Positions 6,998-14,282 of a stretch of 21,663 nucleotides of DNA are shown here, piece by piece. The translations under genes and the position numbers were made by a program. Every line of letters starts with the position of its first letter. Within the stretch, counting starts at the first letter, position 1. The notes under the pieces are model-generated. The model was not told where the DNA came from and ran no database searches. It was given only the letters and a program-made list of their open reading frames with translations. Source of the DNA: Ga0077527 sp021300125 (GTDB taxonomy: Bacteria; Pseudomonadota; Gammaproteobacteria; Burkholderiales; SG8-41); assembly GCA_046339595.1 (NCBI GenBank), contig JBKDUF010000029.1, forward strand, positions 1 to 21,663, given 5' to 3'.

Positions 6998-8013
6998 AGG
7001 CACAGACAGGACCACAGGACGCCGAACGGCTGGTGCTGCGCACCGCACTCGAGCCTTACGCCGTGCTCGACGATGCCGCCGTGCACCGCCTGCTCAGTGA
7101 ATCGCCGCAGGACTATTTCGACCACCTGCTCACGCGACTGCGCGACATCGCGGCGGGCCGTGTCTCGGTGGAACTGCCGCCGAAACAGGTCTTCGCCGAC
7201 AGCGACGGCGGCGCGGATTTCCGCGTCATGCCCTGCGTCACGCGCTCGGCCGGACACGCGGTCAAGACCGTGAAGCTGGTCGGCACCAACCTCGCGCAGC
7301 GCCAGGTACCCGACCAGATCACAGTCGGCAAGGCGCTGGTCATCGACGCGACGGAGAACTACATCACCCACGTTGTCGACGCCTGCCTGCTGTCGTCGGC
7401 GCGCACCGGCCTTTGCGCGGCGCTGGCGATCCACCTGCTGGCACGGCGCCGGCGCCGGCTCAAGGTCATCGGCAGCGGCCGTGTCGGCTATTACAGCGCG
7501 CTCTACGCCGCCAGCTGCTGTGGCGTGACCGGGATCGAGTTCATCGACCGCGACGCCGCGCGCGCGCAGGCCGCGGCGCAGGCACTGGCGGCGCGCCGGC
7601 CGGAACTGCGCTGCAGCGCCGGCTCGCTCGACACCACGGGCGATTGTGACCTCGTGGTGCTCGCCACCACCAGCCGCGAGCCGCTCTGCTCACCACCGGG
7701 CTGGGGCGCCGAGCTCGTGGTCAGCCTCGGCGCCGATATCGACACCCAGTCCGAACTCGATCCGGCCTGGGCCGGGGCCGCCGACCTCTACGTCGACACC
7801 CGCGACACGGCGCGTTTCGGCGACCTCCGCGCGTGGATCGCCTCGGGTCGCATCCATGAAAAAAATATCAATAATTTCAATGATTTACTTCTTGCCCCCG
7901 GGGCGATACCGGGCGCGCGGCCGCGCCTGTTCGTCTCCACCGGCTCGGCGCTGTTCGACAACCTGACGCTGGAATATCTGCTGCTGAAGACGGGCAGCGA
8001 AGCCCGGCGCTAA
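6994..8013 (+). CDS. Ornithine cyclodeaminase/mu-crystallin family protein
   Basis: The 339-residue protein belongs to the OCD/mu-crystallin family of NAD(P)-dependent enzymes, which includes ornithine cyclodeaminase, alanine dehydrogenase, ketimine reductases and SbnB-type amino-acid synthases. Visible features are the substrate-side lysines in VKTVKLVGTN (Lys91, Lys94), Arg137 in SSARTG, the Rossmann motif GSGRVG at 160-165, and the catalytic-type Asp248 in SLGADIDTQSEL. The start ATG at 6994 overlaps the Sel1 gene stop by four bases. Residues 289-300 (EKNINNFNDLLL) are encoded by strikingly AT-rich codons that form copy D of the dispersed motif. The gene ends tail-to-tail with the ligase gene, their stop codons overlapping. 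The substrate is undetermined; ligase proximity hints at small-molecule synthesis, but this is inference. Confidence 0.85.
   Translation: MKAQTGPQDAERLVLRTALEPYAVLDDAAVHRLLSESPQDYFDHLLTRLRDIAAGRVSVELPPKQVFADSDGGADFRVMPCVTRSAGHAVKTVKLVGTNLAQRQVPDQITVGKALVIDATENYITHVVDACLLSSARTGLCAALAIHLLARRRRRLKVIGSGRVGYYSALYAASCCGVTGIEFIDRDAARAQAAAQALAARRPELRCSAGSLDTTGDCDLVVLATTSREPLCSPPGWGAELVVSLGADIDTQSELDPAWAGAADLYVDTRDTARFGDLRAWIASGRIHEKNINNFNDLLLAPGAIPGARPRLFVSTGSALFDNLTLEYLLLKTGSEARR
7861..7892 (+). repeat. AT-rich dispersed motif, copy D (inside the OCD-family gene)
   Basis: The stretch reads AAAAATATCAATAATTTCAA then TGATTTACTTCT. Its TCAATAATTTCAATGATTTA resembles the core YAATAAAAWCAATKRCTTR with several mismatches. 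It is an island of AT-rich codons in a gene otherwise strongly GC-rich at third positions, and it keeps the reading frame. Confidence 0.4.
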
Positions 8014-9359
8014 TCCAGCGCGCAGATGAAATCCTCGTACTTGCCGCCGCGCGAACGCTCGATCGTGGCCAGCCGCGTCACCGTCACCGCGTAGCGGAAT
8101 CCCAGCGAATCCTGCAGCGCCAGCGCCAGTGCGTCGTGTTCGGCAGCCGTCAGTTCGCGCGCGCAGACCACGCGCAACTCGAGCCGATCCAGTGCGGTCT
8201 GCACCACCTGGAAGCGCTCGATCGGCGCGAGATGCTCCCAGACCGTGGTGGCAAAGCTCGGCCAGTAACGCCCCCCGCCATCGGGCCGCCACAGCATGTT
8301 GCGCTGGCGGCCGACGATGCGCTTCAACACCGGCAGGCCGCGCCCGCAGGCGCAGGGCGGCCCGGCTTCGGCGTAGTCGCCGCTGGCGTACCGCAGCAAG
8401 GGCATCGCGAAGTTATGCAGCGTGGACACCACCAGTTGCCCGGTTTGCCCCGGCGCGCAGGGGTGGCCATCGTCATCGAGCACCTCCACCAGCAGGCTCT
8501 CCGACTGCAGGTGATAGTGCTCGTGTTGCGGGCATTGCAGCGCGATGTTGCCCAGCTCCTCGGAACTGTAGCTGTCGACGAGATCCACGCCCCAGGCCTC
8601 GCGCACGAGATCGCGAACGTCGGGCAACAGCATCTCGGCAAAGGTGCGCACCTGCTTCAGCCGCGGCAGGCGGATGCCGCGTTCGAGGCTGCGCGCGGCC
8701 AGCGCATGCACATTGGTGGCCAGCGACAGCAGGTAATCCGGATTCTCGGCCACCAGCCAGTCGAGTTGCTCGTCGAGATCACCCGATACCGCGCGCACCG
8801 CCGACGGCCCGGTGATGAACGGCGACGTGGCCGGCCCCCAGTCCGGCAGGTGCGCAGCCTCGCCGCGGTTGCGGATCGCCGCCAGTTTGCTGCCGAGGTC
8901 GCGGCCGTGCCAGAGATGGTCGCGCAACAGCAGCGCCTGCCACAGCAGCTGCGTCCAGGCGGTGCCGAGGGTCTGCAGCGGCTCACCGGTGGAGCCCGAA
9001 GACCGGGTACTCACCACCGGCCCGTGCGCCTGCAGCGGCGCCGTGCTGTACATGGCCTCGCCCGCCTGCTGGATCTCGCGCCGGGTGGTGACGGGCAGGC
9101 GCCGCAGGTCATCCATGGTGGCAATACGCGCCGGCCCCTGCGCATAGCGCTCACGCCAGAACGGCACCGTGCTGCGTGCGTGGTCATACACCAGCTGGAA
9201 CTGGGCGAGCTGCATTGCAGCGATACGCTCCGCGGGCCACCACTGCGACTGTTCAAGCTGGTACTGCAGCGCCAGCAGCTGCGCCGAGGCATCGTCGGTG
9301 AAAGCCGGCCACACCACCGCCTCGCAGACTGACCGCGGCACCATCGGCAAACCGTTCAT
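8010..9359 (-). CDS. PaaK/CapK-like adenylate-forming ligase, copy 1
   Basis: The 449-residue member of the phenylacetate-CoA ligase-like (ANL superfamily) group would activate a carboxylate with ATP and pass it to a thiol or other acceptor. Motifs in order are the ATP P-loop RSSGSTGEP (119-127), YSSEELG with Glu268, the ribose-binding Asp328 in LLRYASGD, CACGRGLP (336-343), a GRQRN hinge (350-354) and a C-terminal GGKYEDF with the presumed catalytic Lys440. Its start overlaps the stop of the paralogous upstream gene (ATGA), so the two are translationally coupled. It is about half identical to that gene by eye, pointing to tandem duplication. No acyl carrier protein gene is seen nearby. The substrate is unknown, and CapK-like polysaccharide modification is an alternative to CoA-ligase activity. 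Confidence 0.82.
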   Translation of the reverse strand: MNGLPMVPRSVCEAVVWPAFTDDASAQLLALQYQLEQSQWWPAERIAAMQLAQFQLVYDHARSTVPFWRERYAQGPARIATMDDLRRLPVTTRREIQQAGEAMYSTAPLQAHGPVVSTRSSGSTGEPLQTLGTAWTQLLWQALLLRDHLWHGRDLGSKLAAIRNRGEAAHLPDWGPATSPFITGPSAVRAVSGDLDEQLDWLVAENPDYLLSLATNVHALAARSLERGIRLPRLKQVRTFAEMLLPDVRDLVREAWGVDLVDSYSSEELGNIALQCPQHEHYHLQSESLLVEVLDDDGHPCAPGQTGQLVVSTLHNFAMPLLRYASGDYAEAGPPCACGRGLPVLKRIVGRQRNMLWRPDGGGRYWPSFATTVWEHLAPIERFQVVQTALDRLELRVVCARELTAAEHDALALALQDSLGFRYAVTVTRLATIERSRGGKYEDFICALD

Positions 9360-10729
9360 GGCAACACCTCCGAGCGGAAATCCTCGTACTTGCCGCTGGG
9401 CAGGCGCTGAATCTCGTCGTGGTAACTGAATCGGATATCAAAAACCGCGCCCAGGTTCTTCGCCACCAGCGCACGCAGCGCGTCCTCCTCCCCGGCACTG
9501 AGCACGCGCGCGACGACCAGCGCGACTTCAATCTCGCGCAGGCTGCGCTGGATGACCTGGAACTGGCGCACCGGCGCCACAAGCGCAAACTGCGTCTCGC
9601 CAAAGCGCGGATAGCGCACGCCGCCATCGGGCAGACGCAGCATGTTGCGCACACGACCGAGGATGCGCCGGATCACGGGCAGGCCGCGGCCGCAGTCGCA
9701 GGCCGCGCCGGCCTCGGCATGGTCGCCGATGGCATAGCGGATCAGCGGCAGCGCGAAGTTGTGCAGCACCGTGATCACCACCTGCCCGGTCTCGCCGGGG
9801 GCGCAGGCGCTGCCGTCAGCGCGCAGGATTTCAAGGTACACACCCTCCGCCTGCACATGGTAGTGCTCGCGCCCCGGGCACTGCAGCGCGAGGTATCCCG
9901 CCTCCCGGCAGGAATAGAGGTCGGTCAGCGGCACGCCCCAGGCGGCGGCGATCTCGCCGCGCGCATCGGGATGCAGCGCTTCGCCGTAGGTGCGCACCTC
10001 CTTCAACCGCGAAGGCCTCAGCCCCTGCGCCGCGCAATGCCGCGCCAGGGCCTGCACGTTGGAGGCAACGCTGATCAGGTAATCGGGATTCTCGCGCATC
10101 AACCACTGCGCCTGCTCGGCGATCGGTAGTTCGGTGTTGCACATCACCGCCGGGCCGGTGCGGAAGACCGAGTCGGTGGATTCACCCCAGCCCGAACCGG
10201 CACCGGGCGTTACACGCGAACGGATCGCGGCGAGTTTGCCGCTGAACTCACGGCGGTGCCAGAGGTGATCGCGCAGGGTGAAGGCATGCCAGAGCGCCTC
10301 GCACACCTCGCTGGCAAGGAAACGGATCGGCATGCCGGTCGAACCCGAAGTGCCGCCCTCGATCACGCGGCCGTGGTCGCGGGGCAGCGCGGTCGAGCGC
10401 AGCGCATCGAAATGCTGCTGCAGGTCCTCGCGCCGCAGCAGTGGCAGGCGGGAGAACAATGCATTCCCGACCTCGCCGCTGAAGTCGAAGCCTGCGAAGC
10501 GCTCGCGGTAGAACGGCACCGTGTCCCGGGCATGGCGCAGCAGCAGTGCGATCTGGCGGAATTGCGCGGCGGCAATCTGCCCAGGGTGCCAGCGCTCGCT
10601 CTGCGCGAACTGGAACTGCATCGCCAGCATGCGCTGGCCGGCGATGCCGGGCAGGCCCGGCCACAGCGCACCGGACAAGGCGCTGGAGGACAGCGCCTGG
10701 TGCGCATGTGCCTGCTGCTGGAGGTTCAT
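9356..10729 (-). CDS. PaaK/CapK-like adenylate-forming ligase, copy 2
   Basis: The 457-residue paralog of the downstream ligase has the same ANL-type layout: TSGSTGMP P-loop (127-134), YSCREAG with Glu276, RYAIGD with Asp336, CDCGRGLP (344-351), GRVRN hinge (358-362) and terminal SGKYEDF with Lys447. All catalytic-type residues are present in both copies, so neither looks dead. They differ mainly in the N-terminal substrate-side regions, for example VTPGAGSGWGES against EAAHLPDWGPAT, which suggests different substrates. It is the first gene of the pair. A palindromic -10 box 36 bp upstream is shared with the divergent Bug gene. The ATG has no clear ribosome binding site. The substrate is unknown; the usual automatic label phenylacetate-CoA ligase should not be taken literally. 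Confidence 0.82.
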   Translation of the reverse strand: MNLQQQAHAHQALSSSALSGALWPGLPGIAGQRMLAMQFQFAQSERWHPGQIAAAQFRQIALLLRHARDTVPFYRERFAGFDFSGEVGNALFSRLPLLRREDLQQHFDALRSTALPRDHGRVIEGGTSGSTGMPIRFLASEVCEALWHAFTLRDHLWHRREFSGKLAAIRSRVTPGAGSGWGESTDSVFRTGPAVMCNTELPIAEQAQWLMRENPDYLISVASNVQALARHCAAQGLRPSRLKEVRTYGEALHPDARGEIAAAWGVPLTDLYSCREAGYLALQCPGREHYHVQAEGVYLEILRADGSACAPGETGQVVITVLHNFALPLIRYAIGDHAEAGAACDCGRGLPVIRRILGRVRNMLRLPDGGVRYPRFGETQFALVAPVRQFQVIQRSLREIEVALVVARVLSAGEEDALRALVAKNLGAVFDIRFSYHDEIQRLPSGKYEDFRSEVLP

Positions 10730-10764
10730 CGGGCGAAGCCGCGGCTGGCGGGTGACATCGGCCG

Positions 10765-10770
10765 ATTATA
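10765..10770 (-). promoter_or_regulatory. -10 box of the ligase pair (minus-strand reading of a palindrome)
   Basis: The plus strand carries ATTATAAT at 10765-10772, a perfect palindrome. Read on the minus strand it gives TATAAT at 10765-10770, predicting transcription of the ligases from near 10758 with a leader of about 29 bases. No good -35 box is visible. Confidence 0.45.
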
Positions 10771-10772
10771 AT
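10767..10772 (+). promoter_or_regulatory. -10 box of the Bug-type receptor gene
   Basis: A perfect TATAAT ends only five bases before the ATG at 10778. The predicted start (10778-10779) falls on the start codon, so the message would be leaderless or the box is not used in this direction. It overlaps the minus-strand TATAAT of the ligase genes by four bases, so RNA polymerase binding would be mutually exclusive. Confidence 0.4.
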
Positions 10773-10777
10773 GAAGC

Positions 10778-11788
10778 ATGTGCATCGTCTTTAGCCTGCG
10801 GGCATGCCTGCGGCCACACCTTGCCGTCGCACTGCTGCTCGCCTGTGCTGCCGTTCAGTCCCCGGCGCAGCCTGCCGAATGGCGCCCTTCCCGCGCCATC
10901 GAATTCGTGGTCCCGGCCGCCGCCGGCGGCGGGCCCGACACACTGGCGCGGCTGATCCAGCGTATCGTCACCGAGGAAAAACTGATCAGCCAGCCCATCG
11001 TCGTCAGCAACAAACCCGGCGGCAACCACACCCTGGCATGGAATCATCTGCAGCAGTCACCCGGCGATGGCCATGTGCTGATGATGGCTTCGCTCGGATT
11101 GCTCGCGAGCAGCCTCAGCGGCGGCAACAGCATCGACTACAGCGAAGGCACGCTGGTCGCACAACTCTTCAGCGAGCCGATCGTATTCGTCACCCATGCC
11201 GAATCGGGCATCGCCAGCGCGCGCGACCTGGCGCAACGACTGCGCGCCGATGCCGGGTCAATCACCTTCGCCACTGGCGGCGACGGTGCGGGCGGCGCCA
11301 ACCATCTCGCGCTGGCGCAGGCCGCGCGCGCCGCAGGCGGTGACCTGAGGCGCCTGCGCGTGGTGCAGTACCAGTCCTCGCAGCAGGCCACCGGCGCGCT
11401 GCTCGGACGCCATGTCGAGGTGATTGCCTCACCACTCGCGCCGGTGCTGCAGCATGTGCAAAGTGGCAGCCTGCGCATCCTTGCAGTCAGCGCAGCAGCG
11501 CGATTGCCCGCCGTGGCCAGCGCGCCGACCTGGCGCGAATCGGGGGTCGATGCGGTGTTCAGCAATGTGCGCGGCGTGATCGGCCCGCGCGGCCTGAACG
11601 AGGCGCAGGTCCGCTACTGGGAACAGACCTTGGCCAACCTGGCGGCGAGCGAACCCTGGCAGAAAAGTCTGCAGTCCGGCAGCCGCAGCGCGGCCTATCT
11701 TGATGCGGCAGCCGCTGCACGCACCTGGAAGGCACTCAATCTGGAGCTCAGGGCGGTGCTTGGCGAGCTCGGCCTTCTGAAAAAATAA
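10778..11788 (+). CDS. Bug-family tripartite tricarboxylate transporter substrate-binding protein
   Basis: This 336-residue periplasmic receptor is of the TctC/Bug type, a family greatly expanded in Burkholderiales. It has an N-terminal signal peptide with hydrophobic core HLAVALLLACAAV, cleaved probably near residue 31. The family's first strand follows as WRPSRAIEFVVPAAAGGGPDTLAR, corresponding to the usual P-x-R-P-I-x-x-VVPFAAGG-x-x-D pattern. Later come the FATGGDGAGGANHL loop, VQYQSSQQATGALLG and ILAVSAAARLPAVASAPTWRE, all in the expected order. No TctA/TctB membrane genes are nearby, so it is an orphan receptor, as is common. The ligand is unknown; carboxylates are typical. The start is the only in-frame ATG giving a signal peptide, and no ribosome binding site precedes it. 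Confidence 0.9.
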   Translation: MCIVFSLRACLRPHLAVALLLACAAVQSPAQPAEWRPSRAIEFVVPAAAGGGPDTLARLIQRIVTEEKLISQPIVVSNKPGGNHTLAWNHLQQSPGDGHVLMMASLGLLASSLSGGNSIDYSEGTLVAQLFSEPIVFVTHAESGIASARDLAQRLRADAGSITFATGGDGAGGANHLALAQAARAAGGDLRRLRVVQYQSSQQATGALLGRHVEVIASPLAPVLQHVQSGSLRILAVSAAARLPAVASAPTWRESGVDAVFSNVRGVIGPRGLNEAQVRYWEQTLANLAASEPWQKSLQSGSRSAAYLDAAAAARTWKALNLELRAVLGELGLLKK

Positions 11789-11815
11789 TCAATAAAAACA
11801 ATTGCTTGATATATA
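11786..11815 (+). repeat. AT-rich dispersed motif, copy B
   Basis: The stretch reads TAATCAATAAAAACAATTGC then TTGATATATA, beginning in the stop codon of the Bug gene. It contains the core CAATAAAAACAATTGCTTG. Outer ATCAA and TTGAT could pair as a weak hairpin. It fills most of the 49-bp gap between the convergent Bug and decarboxylase genes and might also act as a transcription stop. Confidence 0.5.
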
Positions 11816-11837
11816 CAGCAGCAGGGGTTACAGGCGC

Positions 11838-14081
11838 TCAGTCGTTCTGCACGCAATCCACGAAATAGCGCAATACGCCGCTGCTGTTATCCGACACCAG
11901 GCCGTGGATGTCGGTGTCGAATCCCGGAAACTGCTGGTTGAACTCGCGCGCGAACTGCAGGTAGCGCACGATGGTGGGGTTGAAGCGCTCGCCCGGAATC
12001 AGCAGCGGGATGCCCGGGGGATAAGGCGTCAGCAGCACGCTGGTGACGCGGCCCTCGAGCTTGTCGATTTCGACGCGTTCGATCTGGCGGTGGGCCATGC
12101 GCGCCCAGGCCTCGCCCGGCGGCATCGCCGGCTGCATGTCCGACAGGTACATCTCGGTGGTCAGGCGCGCCACGTCGTTGGCCTTGTAGACCCCGTGGAT
12201 CTGCTCGCACAGGTCCTTGAGGCCGATCTTCTCGTAGCGCGGGTGATGGGTCAGGAATTCCGGCAGCACGCGCCACAGCGGGCGGTTGTTGTCGTAGTCG
12301 TCCTTGAACTGCTGCAGTTCGGTCACCATCGTGTTCCAGCGGCCCTTGGTGATGCCGATGGTGAACATGATGAAGAAGGAATACAGCCCCGTCTTCTCGA
12401 CGATGATGCCGTGCTCGGCGAGGTACTTGGTCACCACCGCCGCCGGGATGCCGCTCTTGGCGAACTTGCCGCTGACATCCAGCCCCGGGGTGATGACCGT
12501 GGCCTTGATCGGGTCAAGCATGTTGAAGCCCGGCGCGAGGTTGCCGAAGCCGTGCCAGCGCTCCGAGGGCCGCAGCATCCAGTCGTCACGGTTGCCCACG
12601 CCCTCGGCAGAGAGGCGCTCCGGCCCCCAGACCTTGAACCACCAGTCCTTGCCGAACTCGGCATCGACCTTGCGCATCGCGCGGCGGAAATCCAGCGCCT
12701 CCATGATCGACTCCTCGACAAGCGCGGTGCCGCCGGGCGGCTCCATCATCGCCGCGGCGACGTCGCAGGAGGCGATGATCGCGTATTGCGGGGAGGTCGA
12801 GGTGTGCATCAGGTACGCCTCGTTGAAGGTGTCGTAGTCGAGCTTGCGGGTCTCGCTGTCCTGCACCAGGATCTGCGAAGCCTGCGACAGGCCGGCGAGC
12901 AGCTTGTGAGTGGACTGGGTCGAAAACACCATCGACTCCCTGGTCCGCGGCCGGTCGCGGCCGATCGCGTGCATGCCGTGGTAGAACTTGTGGAAAGTCG
13001 CGTGCGGCAGCCATGCCTCGTCGAAATGCAGCGTGTCGATCTTGCCGTCGAGCATTTCCTTGATTGTATCCACGTTGTAGAGGATGCCGTCGTAGGTACT
13101 CTGGGTGATGGTTAGGATGCGCGGCTTCGAGCTCGACTTCGCGGCGAAGGGGTTGGCGCGGATCTTTTTCTCGATGTTCTCCCAGCGGAACTCCTCCAGC
13201 GGGATCGGGCCGATGATGCCGAAATGGTTGCGCGTCGGCGTCAGGAACACCGGCACCGCGCCGGTCATCGTGATCGCGTGGAGGATCGACTTGTGGCAGT
13301 TGCGGTCGACGATGACCACGTCTCCGGGAGCCACCGTCGAGTGCCATACCATCTTGTTCGAGGTCGAGGTGCCGTTGGTGACGAAAAACAGGTGGTCGGA
13401 ATTGAAGATTCGGGCCGCGTTGCGCTCGGAAGCCGCCACCGGGCCGGAATGGTCGAGCAACTGGCCCAGTTCGTCCACCGCGTTGCAGACGTCTGCGCGC
13501 AGCATGTTCTCGCCGAAGAACTGGTGGAACATCTGGCCCACCGGGCTTTTCAGGAAGGCCACACCGCCGGAATGGCCGGGGCAGTGCCAGGAGTAGGAAC
13601 CGTCCTGCGCATAGTGGGTCAGCGCGCGGAAAAACGGCGGCGCGAGGCTGTCGGTATAGGCCTTGGATTCGCGCACGATGTAGCGCGCGACGAATTCCGG
13701 CGTGTCCTCGAACATGTGGATGAAGCCGTGCAGCTCGCGCAGCACGTCATTGGGAATGTGCCGCGAGGTCTGGGTCTCGCCGTAGAGGAAGATCGGGATC
13801 TCGGCGTTGCGGAAACGGATCGCCTTGACGAAGGTGCGCAGCTCGTCGATGGTGGATCCCAGCTCCTGCGGCGAGAAATCGTCGTCGTCCACCGACAGGA
13901 TGAAAGCCGAGGCACGCGACTGCTGCTGCGCGAACGAGGACAGGTCACCGTAGCTGGTGACGCCGAGCACCTCGAGGCCCTCGTCCTCGATCGCCTTGGC
14001 CAGCGCGCGGATGCCGAGGCCGCTGGCATTCTCCGAGCGGAAATCCTCGTCGATGATGATGACCGGAAAGCGAAAGCGCAT
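11838..14081 (-). CDS. Orn/Lys/Arg decarboxylase, fold-type I PLP enzyme
   Basis: The 747-residue decarboxylase matches the length and three-part layout of the AdiA/LdcI/SpeF family. An N-terminal receiver-like wing (about 1-130) includes VTSYGDL and the acidic run SVDDDDFS. The PLP domain has WHCPGHSGG (165-173), TNGTSTSN, DRNCHKS (259-265), LHFDEAW with Asp354 and STQSTHKLL with the PLP-binding Lys393. The C-terminal domain has YPPGIPLLIPGE and FPGFDTDIHG. It decarboxylates a basic amino acid to its diamine (agmatine, cadaverine or putrescine), but the substrate cannot be assigned from sequence alone. GAGG lies eight bases before the ATG. It is convergent with the Bug gene and follows mrp in the same direction, separated by about 200 bp. 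Acid resistance or polyamine synthesis are both possible roles. Confidence 0.93.
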   Translation of the reverse strand: MRFRFPVIIIDEDFRSENASGLGIRALAKAIEDEGLEVLGVTSYGDLSSFAQQQSRASAFILSVDDDDFSPQELGSTIDELRTFVKAIRFRNAEIPIFLYGETQTSRHIPNDVLRELHGFIHMFEDTPEFVARYIVRESKAYTDSLAPPFFRALTHYAQDGSYSWHCPGHSGGVAFLKSPVGQMFHQFFGENMLRADVCNAVDELGQLLDHSGPVAASERNAARIFNSDHLFFVTNGTSTSNKMVWHSTVAPGDVVIVDRNCHKSILHAITMTGAVPVFLTPTRNHFGIIGPIPLEEFRWENIEKKIRANPFAAKSSSKPRILTITQSTYDGILYNVDTIKEMLDGKIDTLHFDEAWLPHATFHKFYHGMHAIGRDRPRTRESMVFSTQSTHKLLAGLSQASQILVQDSETRKLDYDTFNEAYLMHTSTSPQYAIIASCDVAAAMMEPPGGTALVEESIMEALDFRRAMRKVDAEFGKDWWFKVWGPERLSAEGVGNRDDWMLRPSERWHGFGNLAPGFNMLDPIKATVITPGLDVSGKFAKSGIPAAVVTKYLAEHGIIVEKTGLYSFFIMFTIGITKGRWNTMVTELQQFKDDYDNNRPLWRVLPEFLTHHPRYEKIGLKDLCEQIHGVYKANDVARLTTEMYLSDMQPAMPPGEAWARMAHRQIERVEIDKLEGRVTSVLLTPYPPGIPLLIPGERFNPTIVRYLQFAREFNQQFPGFDTDIHGLVSDNSSGVLRYFVDCVQND

Positions 14082-14282
14082 GGAACGACCTCGGCGGAAT
14101 CAGTAAGAAGGCTGTGGTAAGTGCGCCCGGGGTCGGGCGCGCGAGGGTCCGCCCCGCCGGGTCACGGACGGTGGCGCGCCATATCGGCGCAGGCAGCGGA
14201 AACGGCGGGGTTCGGCACGGCCGCTATCTTAGACCCGATTGCCGGGCAGCCGGAAGGATTTCCGTGCGGTCGCGCCGCCGTG
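14082..14282. other. 201-bp intergenic region between mrp and the decarboxylase
   Basis: No convincing gene is seen. The mrp stop is followed on the minus strand by a CGGAA-ATCC-TTCCG hairpin with no T-tract. The decarboxylase ribosome binding site is at the far end. The region presumably holds the decarboxylase promoter, but no clear -35/-10 pair stands out. Confidence 0.4.

Noticed and set aside
11802..13115. Long plus-strand frame opposite the decarboxylase (437 codons), and a similar one at 13224-14120
   Set aside because: They are shadows of a well-conserved decarboxylase. They show no domain, and their residue composition is dominated by His, Arg, Val and Asp.
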